Assembly: GCA_964456745.1 (NCBI GenBank)
Contig: CAYWBW010000012.1
Span: 1-53,605 of the forward strand
Length of the DNA: 53,605 nt
Origin: CAYWBW01 sp964456745
GTDB taxonomy: Bacteria > Patescibacteriota > Gracilibacteria > GCA-2401425 > JAJOLG01
Reading direction: 5' to 3'
Shown: piece after piece, positions 19,969 to 30,683 of the stretch
How positions within the stretch are numbered: the first letter of the stretch is position 1
Layout of the letters: each line of letters opens with the position of its first letter
Program-made: the position numbers and the translations under genes
The notes under the pieces: model-generated
The model's database searches: none
The model's input: the letters and a program-made list of their open reading frames with translations, nothing else
What the model was told of the DNA's origin: nothing

Positions 19969-20454
19969 ATGATAAGAAACGCTAATAACTTGGATCTTGA
20001 ACAAATTCATAATATTGAAAAAAACATTGAATGAAATAATGCTGCTACAATCGATACTATACAAGCTAGACTAGACATGTTTCAACAATGATTTTTAATT
20101 TATGAAAAAGCTTGAGTAATAAGAGGCTATATTCAGTCTTGTATATGGAATAAAGAAGATTTTAAATCATTTAACCATGTTAGCAACTTTCCATTATTAC
20201 ATAACATAAATTGAAATAATTTATATATTATTTTTTTGGCAACTGCTGAAAAACACAGAAAACAAGGCATTGGCTCAAATTTAATTAAAGAATTACAAAA
20301 TTATGCTAAATCTAAAAACCTTAAAAAAGTTCAGTTAGTTTCAAAAAAATCTTTAGTTAAATTTTATTCAAATCTTTGATTCGGAAATATAGAACACATG
20401 TCTAATTCTTTGTCTGATCCAGATTATACATTAATGGAGTATATTGTATCATAA
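19969..20454 (+). CDS. GNAT-family N-acetyltransferase
   Basis: 161 residues. The GNAT core is visible: LYIIFLATAEKHRKQGIGSNLI carries motif A with the acetyl-CoA pyrophosphate-binding loop (RKQGIGS). KKVQLVSKKSLVKFYSNLGF follows, the usual motif B with a Tyr near the C-terminus. The N-terminal IRNANNLDLEQIHNIEK is also typical. The substrate cannot be inferred. The enzyme is cytoplasmic and monocistronic, with a TTGACA at 19917-19922 upstream that may be its -35 but no well-spaced -10. Confidence 0.85.
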
Positions 20455-20461
20455 TTAACAA

Positions 20462-21064
20462 TTATTTTGGAAAATTTATTGCATACTCACCTTCTCAAGA
20501 ACCAAAATGTGAACCAACCACATCAGTAACTCATTCAAATATTTTACTTTCAATAATTCACAAACTATCAATACAAATTCCATACTCACTATCTAAATAA
20601 TTTAGCAGCTTAATATAAAGCTGTTTAATATTTAAACTGTGTAAAAATAAGGGTTCTCATCAATTTTTCTGTCATGGCGCAGTCCTAAGTGATAAAGTAT
20701 ATCAAATATCTGTATGATTAATCGTAAGTATTAAATCAGACAATAATCATCCAAATCTTCATTCTTCATTAAATTTTCAAATTCTTGTTAATTTAATCTT
20801 GCTGTTGTCATTTATTCCAAATACACTCTTTAATATTGAAGAAGCCTTATTAGAATTATCTAAAAATCATAAGTTATTTAATCAATCATATAAATCACGA
20901 GCAACTCCTAAATCTGACGTATTAATTCATAATTTCTCTGCAAAATCACTAAAGCTCATTGTTTTAACCTCAAGCTTCTCAGAAATAGGTCAAACTAAAT
21001 TAAGTAAGTCATGTCGATCAGCTAAATTAACTCTTAAATTCTATGGTAACAACACATTAGCCAT
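20462..21064 (-). CDS. Hypothetical protein with early in-frame TAG
   Basis: The frame starting at ATG 21064 reads MANVLLP and meets TAG at codon 8. It then continues open for ~190 codons (NLRVNLADRHDLLNLVGPI ... VTDVVGSHFGSG) with normal TGA/GGN glycine use. Either a nonsense mutation is present near the start, or translation begins downstream, for example at the ATG at 20957-20959 (MSFSDFAEKLGINTSD). No known domain is recognised. The segment around residue 60 looks helix-turn-helix-like (DFAEKLGINTSDLGVARDL), which would suit a DNA-binding protein. Its 3' end abuts the convergent GNAT gene. Confidence 0.5.
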
Positions 21065-21118
21065 ATTATATTATTAATATCATCCTAAACTAGTTTTTTT
21101 TATTTGTCAAGTTTTAAA

Positions 21119-21985
21119 CTAACTATATTTCTCCATAATCCCTCAAACATCAACATTAGAAATATCATGATCAACCAAAGCCTTATCACTCATTTGAAAA
21201 CATCTGTCCTCATAAGTTGGTTTTTCTTCTCTGTAAAAAACTCAAATTGGAATCTTATCCTGAACAGTTGTAACTAATTCATAAGCTTGTCTCCTACTTT
21301 TTATTAGTTTTTTTCAAACATAATCTTCTTGTTTTTTAACTCTAGGAATATAAAACTCATAAGTCTCAACTTTATTAAAAGTTACACAAGGCTGTAAAAT
21401 ATCAACTACTGCAGTTCATTTGTGTTTAATAGCTTCAACTAATATTTCAGTAAGTCATTTTGCATCTCAGCAAAATGCTCTTGCGACAAAACTAGCTCAC
21501 ATTGTAAGCGCTAAAGCAAGTCAGTTAACAGGAGTTTCCAAGCTTCAAAATGGTGTGGAAGAAGATATCGTATTTTGATTTGCTGTTGGGGAAGTTTGCC
21601 CTTTAGTAAGTCAGTAAGTTCAATTATTATCTATCATCAATGTCATATCTATATTTCTTCTAAAAAGGTGCGCGTAGTGCCCCATTCATATTCACAATCA
21701 ATCTCAATCCCCTGCATTTGCCACTAAAGTTAAATTCTTGTTTGCCATTTTCACTCATTTAGAAAAAGGAATAGATCTTCAGTGTAAACTGCAAACTCAA
21801 TATACATTTGTCCAATATGGCATCAAGCTTCAACATCAAATACCAGCAACTAATACTATATTCTCAGGAGCAATTTGAAGCTCTGCAAAAGAGGCTTTTA
21901 ATGAATTTAATATTGTAAAATCACCACAACCGGGACACCAGGAAGGTATTTGTTTGGTAGCATAATCTTTAGCTGTATAGGTCAT
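21119..21985 (-). CDS. korB: 2-oxoacid:ferredoxin oxidoreductase, beta subunit
   Basis: 288 residues. The N-terminus holds IPSWCPGCGDFTILN (Cys pair for the iron-sulfur cluster) and GIGCGSLMPYW. The thiamine diphosphate/Mg site is NAGDGDGLGIGMGHYAHLFRR followed by IDNNGTYGLTKGQTSPT. VFYREEKPTYED near the C-terminus is also typical. With KorA it decarboxylates a 2-oxoacid (2-oxoglutarate or pyruvate type) to the acyl-CoA with reduction of ferredoxin. It lies on the same strand as korA, separated from it by a repeat element and a thermonuclease gene, an unusual split for a normally adjacent pair. Confidence 0.92.
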
Positions 21986-22077
21986 TTTGGTAATTTTTAA
22001 ATTTTTGTAATTTTTGAAATTGTTTGGATTATTTGTTTTAGTTGTAAATTTAGAGGTTATTTAACTTATTCTACCTA

Positions 22078-22147
22078 GATTGCCACGTCGCTATGCTCCT
22101 CGCAATGACGGAGAACTGTATCACCACATCTCTACGCCATAATGACG
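22078..22147. repeat. REP-like GC-richer palindromic element
   Basis: In the gap upstream of korB sits attgccacgtcgctatgctc followed by ctcgcaatgacgg, with inverted ATTGC/GCAAT ends, and then a second, diverged ending ccataatgacgg. Its GC content is far above the surrounding ~25-30%. Such 'cattgcgag...gcaatc' palindromes are dispersed repeats in several bacterial groups; that comparison is from general knowledge, not a search. Confidence 0.55.
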
Positions 22148-22158
22148 GAAAATAATAA

Positions 22159-22695
22159 TTATCTTTTTCAATTACATTCATTTTCTTTCCATAGTCATAA
22201 TCAATTTTTACTTGCTTTATTTTCTGCTTTTATAAAATCATCTCTATATTTATATTCACTTCCCCTAAATGTATATTCATAAGCATATCCATCTTCTATC
22301 ATTTTTTTATTTAAATTTTCTTCTCAAATCCATAAATATCATAACATTCTTCAATACACATCTTCTTTAGATTGGCTTTCGTCTATTTCAATTTTAATAT
22401 TTTCTCTTTTTCAAATTACTGCACCTAAGTAATTCTTTGCTTCTATTCCATAACATTCAATTGATCAAGTTCTTTTTTTAGTGCTTTCTGGCGCGTTTAT
22501 TCAAATCATTCTTACAAATTTATTTCAATTATCTTTTCTTATAAGAATAGTATCTCAATCTATTACATTTAATATTTTATATTCATTTACTGATTTATTT
22601 TCAATATTTTTGTTTTCTGTTTTAAAAAATATTATTGATAATAAAATTAATGCAACTATTACAATTTTCTTAAAAAAATCCCTATTGTAATTCAT
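22159..22695 (-). CDS. Thermonuclease-family (SNase-like) nuclease, membrane-anchored or secreted
   Basis: 178 residues. The N-terminal hydrophobic segment (KIVIVALILLSIIFF) is a signal peptide or anchor. The SNase fold follows: YKILNVIDGDTILIRK, FVRMIGINAPESTKKR with the catalytic Arg, EDVYGRMLGYLWIGEENLNK with the second catalytic pair, and EDGYAYEYTF. These enzymes cut DNA and RNA in a Ca2+-dependent way outside the cytoplasm. In a reduced organism it would help scavenge nucleic acids. The ATG lies inside the end of korA (14-base overlap). Confidence 0.9.
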
Positions 22696-24394
22696 CTACA
22701 ACTTGTTTAGCAGTAATTTGTCTTCAGGTAAACAATTTTATCTCTTGATCCATACTAATTCAAGTTTCTTTTTTTATCAATTTTGCAAATTGACCTGATA
22801 TATTTGTTTCTACAGAAATCAATTTCTTTTGTTTTTTTAACAAATCTCAAATCTCTTCTTTAAATGGAAACATATACTTAAAATGTATTAAATTAGCACT
22901 TACTCAAGTTTCTTTTAAAAGTTCGATTGTTTCAATTAAAATTCATTTTGTAGCTCACCATCAAATAAAGCTTATATCTGAATTTTCATCTCAGTAAACA
23001 ACTGGCATTGGAAGAGTTTTGCCTAGTAACTCTAGCTTATTTTGTCTTTTCATTGCCATTTGTGCAACCTCCCGCTCTCATTCTTCTGCTTTTCAAAATT
23101 CATCATGTTCGTAACTTGTAACAGTGTGTACTCAATTCTTTGTTCATGGTAGCGCTCTTGGTGAAATTCAAGTATCTGTAAATTTAAATCTCTTATAATC
23201 TTCTCACACTTCGATATTATCAACATTTTCTCATCTTTCTATATTCCATGTTCAATCATTAAAATCTATAAAATCTAAGGATTTATATCAATCCGCTAAA
23301 TACTTTTCTGTAAGCAAAATAACTGGCATTTGAAATTTTTCAGCATAATTAAATGCTTCAAAGGAAAGCCTGACACACTCCTCATGATCTCAAGGTGCCA
23401 AAACAAGTATTGGATAATCTCACTGGCCACAATGCATTGCCATTTCTAAATCTCATTGTCCAGTCATGGTAGGCAAACCAGTAGAAGGTCATGGACGCTG
23501 AGCATTGATTATCACGCATGGTGCTTCTATCATTCAAGATAGTCACAATGCTTCTCACATCAAAGCAAATCAGCCACCTGAAGTTGTAGTCATTGCTCTT
23601 ATTCATGCATATCAAGCTCATATTATATTACAAACTGCAGCAATCTCATCTTCAACATGCGAAACTAAAATATTATAATTTTTTGCCTCCTTAGCCATAG
23701 TAGTCATAACACTTGATCATGGAGTCATTGGGTATGCTGATAAATATTTTACTCATGCTTTTATTGATCAAAGGGTAATTGCTTCATTTCAATGCATCAT
23801 AAACCTCTTTTTTTGCTTTTGAGCTTTAATATTAAAATCTATTTTTTCTCATTTCTCCTTGATAGCTTCACATCACAACTCAAGTGCCTGATGATTCCTT
23901 TTTACAACTTCATCTCACTTTTTTTTAAATATTTCAGTAAGCGAATCTTTAAATCAATCAGTAGCATAGTCCAATGCTCATAAAATTGCTCAAGCTCAAA
24001 CAACATTTCTACTAAGTGGCATTTTAACAATACTAGATGATATTTTCTGCATCTCTACAGCCAAATATCTCAAATCACTCCTATATCAAGAAATATCCCT
24101 AATCTTTGAAGGATCATAAATTACTATTCAATTTTTCCTCACTCTTTCTTGATGCCTTTCAATTCAAAGCTTGTCCATGACAAACAAGATATCATTTTCA
24201 CTACTCTTATATCCATGAATCTTTTCTCAAATTCTGATATAAGTGTAAATATGTCATCATCTTATTCTATTTTCGTATTCAGAATTTGTAAAAATATTAT
24301 AACCCTCTCTTGTAAAAAAAAGGCTTAACACTTTACTTAAACTCTCTACTCAAAAACCTGCTTCTCAACCAATTATTATAGATATGTCTTTCAT
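22682..24394 (-). CDS. korA: 2-oxoacid:ferredoxin oxidoreductase, alpha (gamma-alpha fused) subunit
   Basis: 570 residues. The N-terminal ~190 residues are the gamma domain (IIIGGEAGFGVESLSKVL, EYENRIRGGHIYTYIRIG). The alpha part follows: LGSIKAGVKYLSAYPMTPG, VSHVEDEIAAVCNIIGAGY, MTTTSGGGFALMGEALGL, IINAQRPGPSTGLPTMTGQG and APGDHEECVRLSFEAF, then a C-terminal domain ending in GRQITAKQVVDEL. This is the KorA organisation, paired with KorB for CoA-dependent oxidative decarboxylation with ferredoxin as acceptor. A CoA-binding residue set cannot be assessed by eye. An ACT-domain gene ends 17 bases upstream, and the nuclease gene starts inside its 3' end. Confidence 0.92.
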
Positions 24395-24411
24395 TTATTA
24401 AAGCAATTTAT

Positions 24412-24900
24412 TTAAATCAAACTTACTAATCTTTTTATATAATAAAAACCTTTGTTTTTCACTTTATCATTAAATCTTATTGAATTTTCAAGATTTAATA
24501 AAAATACTCATTTAATATTTCAATTTTGCCTTATCACAGAAATCGGTTTTGTATTAAAATTATCAAAATCTTTTTCATCTTTCACAGTAACATAGTATGC
24601 ATTAAAAAAACTCTCTTTTAAATGCGTTGCATCATAAACATCATATACATCATAAAGCTTATTTATCTGATGAATCACCTGTTGAACATCTAACAACTCT
24701 CAATCAACTGAAATTATAAAATGTGCCTTATTTTCATTATCAAAAGAGAGACTAACTTCTTCCATGTTATAGTTCTTTCTTCTCATTAAAGAAGCAATTC
24801 TATTAAGAATTCAAATTACATTTTTTGTTATAATATGGATATACCTAAGTGTATGATCCTGGCTTTCTTTCTCTTGTGCATAAACAGATTTACCTTGCAT
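24412..24900 (-). CDS. ACT-domain protein resembling acetolactate synthase small subunit
   Basis: 162 residues. HTLRYIHIITKNVIGILNRIASLMRRKNYNMEEVSL fits an ACT domain of the IlvN/IlvH type (NVIGILNRIASL, then the segment placing the ligand loop). DVQQVIHQINKLYDVYDVYD also follows the IlvH pattern. The second half is less conserved. IlvH regulates acetolactate synthase by valine, but no large-subunit gene is visible here, so it may regulate another enzyme. It is the first gene of the group running into korA. Confidence 0.7.
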
Positions 24901-25066
24901 TATATTTTACTTAATTTTAAACAAAAAGATTGTATCGATTTATTTTATAATTTCTAGGGATTTTTAAATAGAATTTATTTAATCTTTTTTTGACTTCTGA
25001 TAATGCAATGTTACATTAACATACCAATTTAAGCTAATTAAATAATAAAAGTCAAAAATAGAATTT

Positions 25067-28000
25067 ATGCTAAAAGACCAAATACAATATAAATCTTGAG
25101 AATATTGACATTTGTCATTATTTGATCCTGATATCGAATGATCAATTAGCTCTACTAAATTATACCTAAAAGAATATAGAAAAATTGTTTGAAATGAGCA
25201 TATAAACTCTATAGCTAAACAAGTAGCAATAAATGTTTCAAAATACATTGCTTCTGATGATTTTAAATTAGAAAAAAATGCAATAGAGATTAGAAATAAA
25301 ATAAATCAAATTGCTCAATACAATTTCTGCACCAGAATAAGCAAAAATACAATCAATTGACTCAGTAGAGATGAAATAATATCAATTTATAATTGATACA
25401 TTAAATCATGTATATTAAATAAATTAAATTTTAATAAAACTATTTTCATAAAAAATATTCTTTTAAATGAAGAAAAATTAAAATACATAAAATGAAATCT
25501 ATGATTAGAAACTTTATCCAAATTACTTTACAATTGAAATAACTCTATTGCTAGAACAGATGTCAAAAAAACTGCTTTATCAATATGATTTGATTTTGCA
25601 CTTCTAAAATGGTGAAATATTTTTTTATTAAATTCTTACAATTTGACTAAATGAATTATTGAAATAAAAAAAAATTTTAATATTTGGACATCTGGAAAAC
25701 CTACAAAACAAACTAATAGATTCAACACATTACCAATGCATCTTAGATGAAAATTATGATGCGTCGCATATGCTGAATGCAGATGTAATTGAAATGTTGA
25801 TTTTGCATATAAAATAGTAAAATTAATTTGCGCTGAGCTATGACTTAATTTTGAGCGTCTGTATTGGCTGTATTGTGAGGATAAAAATATTACAAGAAAA
25901 AATTGAATAATTGCAGAGGAAAGAAAAAAACAAGATGTCATTAGTCAAAAAAATGAAAGGAGAGAAATTACAATAATGGAAAAGAATGTAAGAGATAAAG
26001 TTAATGATATTTATACTAATAAAAAAGATAGAGAGAAAATAGAAATAGATAAAAAAAACGAGCAAAGGAAGGAAACAGAAAAATGAAGAGCAAGAAGGGT
26101 AAAAGGCAAGAAAATAATAAATAAAACAAAAAAAGAAAAGGAGTGGGAAAGAAAAATAAAAAATAGTCTAAAACAAGACAAAATTGCACAAGCAATAATA
26201 GAAGAAAAAAATCGTACTGCCCATATTGCAGAAATGTGAGAACTTAAAAAACTATTTCCAGAAAAACCAATAGAAATATTAAGGACCGACATGCTGACAA
26301 AGACTTCTAATAACTCACTACTTCCAAAAGAAGAATTAATTGATGACTCGATAGCAATTTATCAAGATGTTTTACGATTATGAGATGATTTACTAAAAAA
26401 CAGCATTAATATTGATAAATACATTAAAATATTAAGATCAATAAAAATGAAAAGGAGAACCATGAATAAAACAGAACATCAAAGAATATTTTTTACATGT
26501 ATTAGAAATTTATTTATTTGAATATCTAAATGAACTTTTTATCCTTACAATAGTCAAATAATATCAGCATTAATGCTGATAAATGCAGAGAATTTTTACA
26601 TGTGAGATTTAAAATGATTTTATGAACAAATACCAACGTGAGAATGAAAATCAGCAATCATCCTCATGAAAGCGGCTTACCACGCCTCTTTATGAAAACG
26701 TGTATTTATTGCAACAAATAATAGACCCTTAGCTCAAAGAGACAATAATACTTTCAAGCAATTATTAAAAATACTTTGAATAAAATCAGATTACTATGAA
26801 TATAATTCAAAAAAATGTCAATTTCCAAATGCAGCAATTACATATGTTTCAATGGAAGATCTTGGATCATGATATCTGATCAACTCATTGACAAATCCAA
26901 AATCAGTAAATGAAAACATGTTTGATATTATCATATCAGATGAATGAGATACTATTACAATAGATGAACTTATGAATTGATGCAAAGTGTCGTATAAAAT
27001 GAAAGATATAATTCCATCAAAAAATTTCCCTAAAATACTCAACTTTGCTGATAAACATGAGGACTTAATATCAAACAATATTAAAGATGCTGTTCAAATG
27101 GCTAAAAATCATATAGCATGAATTCGCTATATTAATGACATTGTTATATGAACCTATCTTCGATCTGCTCAAACTTCTGGCAAATTAGTAAAAGATGAAG
27201 ATTATTTAATAATCAATAATGAGATCATACCAATTGATAAAGAAAACACTTGAAGAATAAGACATTGAACTTCTTGGTCAGATGGTATAACTGAATTTTT
27301 ATATCTAAGAAATGGCATTAATCTTCCAGAATATCAAACATGAACTCTGGCTCAGATGGCATATCCGTATCTATTTAACAGATTGTTTGATAAAGTTTAT
27401 TGTATTTCATGAACATTTTGAAACAATCTTGACAGAAAAAAGCTAAAAACTTTTTTCTGATTGGATTGATTTGATATTGCTCCATATAAATCATCAGTAA
27501 GAATGGATAACCCAAGAACTTATATTGAAAAGAGAAAGGATCATTTAGATACTATAGCAAAAATAGCTAATTTATGATACAAAAACTGATTACCAACACT
27601 GCTAATAAATAGCTCAATCAAAGAAACGAATCAAGTATCTGAAAATTTGAAGGCAAAGAATCTAGAACATCAAGTTTTAACTGATATGATAAATCTTTGA
27701 AAAGATTGAATCGAAAAGCCTGAAGAATATTTAATTTGAAAAGCTTGAGATCCACGAAATATAACTAATTGAACAAACATGATATGAAGATGATCAGATA
27801 TTAAAATAAGTAATGAAACAGAAAAAAAATGATGACTACAGACTTCATTAAATTCATTTGCAAAAAATAAAAGAGTTGAAATGCAAGCTTTATGAAGATC
27901 GTGAAGACAATGACGAAATTGAATAACAAAAACCACTGTATGCCTTGAGACAGATAGCACTTTCAATAGTTTTCCAAAACCTGTTAAAGGTAAATTAAGA

Positions 28001-28624
28001 TTAATGATAACAGATAGTGATGTTCAAGAATCATTTAATAATGATTCAAAACACTTAATTCCGTTCAAAGAAGAAAATCAGAAAAATTTAAAAATATGAC
28101 TTAAAGAAAGATTGCTTATAGATAAAATATTTGATTTTGCAAGAAGCTCACAAAATCAATTAGAATATCAAAAACAATGTAAAATGTTTGATATTGATTC
28201 TAAAATTCTAAAAATGCAAGAATCATTATTTGATCGTATTAGAAATCAAGCAATTGTATCAAAACACAACAAACCGAGTCAAAAATTCCTTCATGATACA
28301 TTTACAAAATGGACATCAGATTTTTCAAAACTTAGCTTGCTTGCACGCAATGATGATATATTTTCTGATAAAAATGAACCTAAGCAAGAAAATATAAATA
28401 TTTGTTCAAAAAAAATGAAAGAAATTTTCTATAATACATTTTGATTTCAATACGGTAGTTTAAATTCACATATTAAATGAGTTGCAGAAAGAAAAGCTAT
28501 AAAGGAAATATTTATTTGCTATACTGATAAATTAAGTAAAAACATTTATGAACCAGATCTAGAAAATAATAATTGATTGAAACAATTAGAGAAATTTGCT
28601 ACGAAGTTCAAAAATGCTGCATAA
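25067..28624 (+). CDS. Giant SecA-core protein with novel ~520-residue N-terminal extension
   Basis: 1185 residues under TGA=Gly, with no internal TAA/TAG. From residue ~510 the SecA motor is recognisable in order: YEQIPTGEGKSAIILMKAAY (Walker A 523-529), GKRVFIATNNRPLAQRD, IIISDEGDTITIDEL (DEAD-like motif at 625), DKENTGRIRHGTSWSDG, TGTLAQMAYPYLFNRLFD, VYCISGTFG, NGTNMIGRGSDIKIS (around 902) and MQALGRSGRQGRNG. These match SecA NBD1, NBD2 and the TNMAGRGTDI and RGRSGRQG motifs. The N-terminal part has a Cys cluster (YAECRCNGNVD) and a very charged coiled coil (around 300-380) and matches nothing I know. The C-terminal ~200 residues are helical. No C-terminal zinc tail is seen. It is probably an ATPase related to, but distinct from, canonical SecA. 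Confidence 0.8.
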
Positions 28625-28692
28625 AAATAGATGTAGTAAACAAGAGCCAACGTAATCTTGAGCGATAATGAAAGATACAAAGCATCATACAC

Positions 28693-28720
28693 TTGAATTA
28701 AAATTTTATTGTTTTACAAT
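28693..28720 (+). promoter_or_regulatory. Candidate recA promoter
   Basis: TTGAAT (28693-28698), a 16-base spacer and TACAAT (28715-28720), 74 bases before the recA ATG. I see no clear LexA-type palindrome here. Confidence 0.45.
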
Positions 28721-28794
28721 ATTTATTGTAGAAGTTTTAACGTTTTTTTAACAAGCTATCATTACAATAAGAATTATTTTATAACCAAACTATT

Positions 28795-29829
28795 ATGGCA
28801 GATCACAAACAGCAAAATGGACAAAGCGGTAAACAAGACGACAGGCAAGAAGCACTTGCAAACGCACTGGCACAAATTGAAAAATCTTTTTGAAAATGAT
28901 CAATCATGAAGATTTGAGAGAAAAATCAAATGAACATAGGTAAATTTAGCTCAGGAAGTATATCATTAGATGTTGCACTTTGATGAGGCTATCCTAAGTG
29001 AAGGATTATCGAAATCTATTGACCTGAGAGCTCTTGAAAAACAACTCTTACTCTTCATGCAATTGCAGAGATTCAGAAATCATGATGAACAGCAGCCTTT
29101 ATAGATGCAGAACATGCACTTGATCCTTCATATGCAACTAAAATATGAGTAAATGTAAATGATTTATATGTTTCCCAGCCTGATAACTGAGAACAAGCAT
29201 TGGAAATAGTTGAAACCCTTGTTAGATCGTGAGCAGTTGATCTTATTGTTGTTGATTCAGTTGCAGCACTTACTCCTAGAGCTGAAATAGAATGAGAAAT
29301 GTGAGACTCGCACATGTGACTTCAGGCAAGACTTATGTCACAAGCTTTAAGAAAACTTACTGCAATTATTTCAAAAACTAATTGCTCAATAATCTTTATA
29401 AATCAATTAAGAATGAAGATATGAATTGTATTTTGAAATCCTGAAACTACAACATGATGAAACGCTCTTAAATTTTACTCATCAATAAGAGTAGAAGTAA
29501 GAAAATGAGAAAAAATTGAATCATGAACTTGAGATGCCAAGCAATTAAATGGTAATAAGACAAAAGCAAAAATTGTAAAAAACAAAATAGCCCCTCCTTT
29601 TAGAAGAGCAGAATTTGACATTATGTTTAATGAATGAATATCAAGACATTGAGACCTTTTAGATACTGCAACTCAATTATGAATTGTAAAAAAATCTTGA
29701 GCATTTTATTCCTATTGAGCAACAAGATTTGGTCAAGGAAGAGAAAATTCAAAAGACTTTATCAAATGAGATTCCAAAATATCAAAAGAACTTAGCACTA
29801 AAGTTTTTGAGCAATTAAACAAAGTATAA
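28795..29829 (+). CDS. recA: Recombinase RecA
   Basis: 344 residues. Walker A is GPESSGKTTLTLHA with both glycines written TGA (29020 and 29035), an independent proof of the code. Also present are FIDAEHALDPSYA, LVRSGAVDLIVVDSVAAL (Walker B), SHMGLQARLMSQALRKLTA, the DNA-binding region NQLRMKIGIVFGNPETTTGG and the C-terminal IVKKSGAFYSYGA. RecA forms filaments on single-stranded DNA for strand exchange and the SOS response. The start at ATG 28795 gives the usual ~20-residue acidic/polar N-tail. The gene follows the SecA-like gene by 170 bases and is closely followed by aroE. Confidence 0.97.
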
Positions 29830-29830
29830 A

Positions 29831-30658
29831 TTGAAAAAATACTGAATACTAGCCTTTCCAGCAAAACACTCACTATCCCCGCTTATACACAATACCTGAT
29901 TTGAACAATTAGGTATTGATAGCAAGTATCAAATTTTTGAAATCCCGAAAGAAAAACTTTGATGATTTATTGACAAAGTAAGAAAAGAAAAAATATCATG
30001 ACTATCTGTTTCAATGCCACACAAAAAAGATATAATTAAGTATTTAGATGAAATAGATGAAATCTCAAAGAAATTAGATTCAGTAAATACTGTCTACTGG
30101 AAAAACTGAAAACTACACTGAACCAATACAGACATTTACGGAATTTTATCACCAATCAAACAATCAATTAAAAATTGAAAATTGAAAATTGAAAATTGAA
30201 AACTAACTATAGCCATCCTTTGAGCTGGATGAGCAGCAGCAGCAGCCTGCTTTGCATCAAAACAAATAAGCAATAATGTCACCATTTTCAATAGAACAGA
30301 AAAAAAAGCAGAAACACTTGCTAATAAATTTTGAATAAATTATTCAAATATTCAAAAATTTAAATCTAAAAACTATAACATAATATTACAAATGACCTCA
30401 GTATGAATGTGAGATAATTCTAATGATATAATAATTCCCAATATTGAATTCAATAAAAATCAAATAATATTTGAATCAATATATCACCCCATAAACACAG
30501 AATTTATCAAGAGAGCTAATCAATCTGGATCAAAGACAATTACATGAGATAAAATGCTTCTTGCGCAAGCTTCTAAGCAATTTGAACTTTGGACTGGTAA
30601 AAAATTTAACGAAGAAAAAATTATAAAAAAGCTTTGCCTTAAGACTAAAAATGCATAA
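29831..30658 (+). CDS. aroE: Shikimate dehydrogenase
   Basis: 275 residues from a TTG start one base after the recA stop. No ATG is in frame before the conserved start (LKKYGILAFPAKHSLSPLIH). Motifs include SPLIHN, LSVSMPHKKDI (catalytic Lys), DSVNTVYWKNGKLHGTNTD (catalytic Asp and Asn), AILGAGGAAAAACFA (Rossmann loop), FNRTEKKAETLA and ASKQFELWTG. The enzyme reduces 3-dehydroshikimate with NADPH. Just before the Rossmann strand lies an extra IKNGKLKIENGKL segment encoded by the AT-rich repeat at 30169-30204. The stop TAA overlaps an inverted repeat that also covers the start of the next gene. Confidence 0.93.
30169..30204. repeat. 'attgaaaa' tandem repeat inside aroE
   Basis: Four near-perfect tandem units of aattgaaa/attgaaaa (period 9) inserted in aroE just before the nucleotide-binding strand. 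They are read as IKNGKLKIENGKL. The period is divisible by three, so copy-number change would keep the frame. Confidence 0.8.
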
Positions 30659-30683
30659 TATTTTTGTAATATAAAAATATTAT
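30655..30683. terminator. Inverted repeat bridging aroE stop and next start codon
   Basis: ATAATATTTTT and AAAAATATTAT form an 11-bp perfect stem with a 7-base loop. The left arm contains the aroE stop and the right arm ends inside the ATG of the SLH/CAP gene (30682). It may act as a weak terminator of aroE, or as a structure limiting translation of the downstream gene. Confidence 0.45.

Noticed and set aside
28795..29829. TGA as tryptophan (mycoplasma-type code 4)
   Set aside because: TGA falls at invariant glycine positions (Walker A of RecA, LepA and GuaA loops), conserved Trp positions use TGG, and the tRNA-Trp anticodon is CCA, not UCA.
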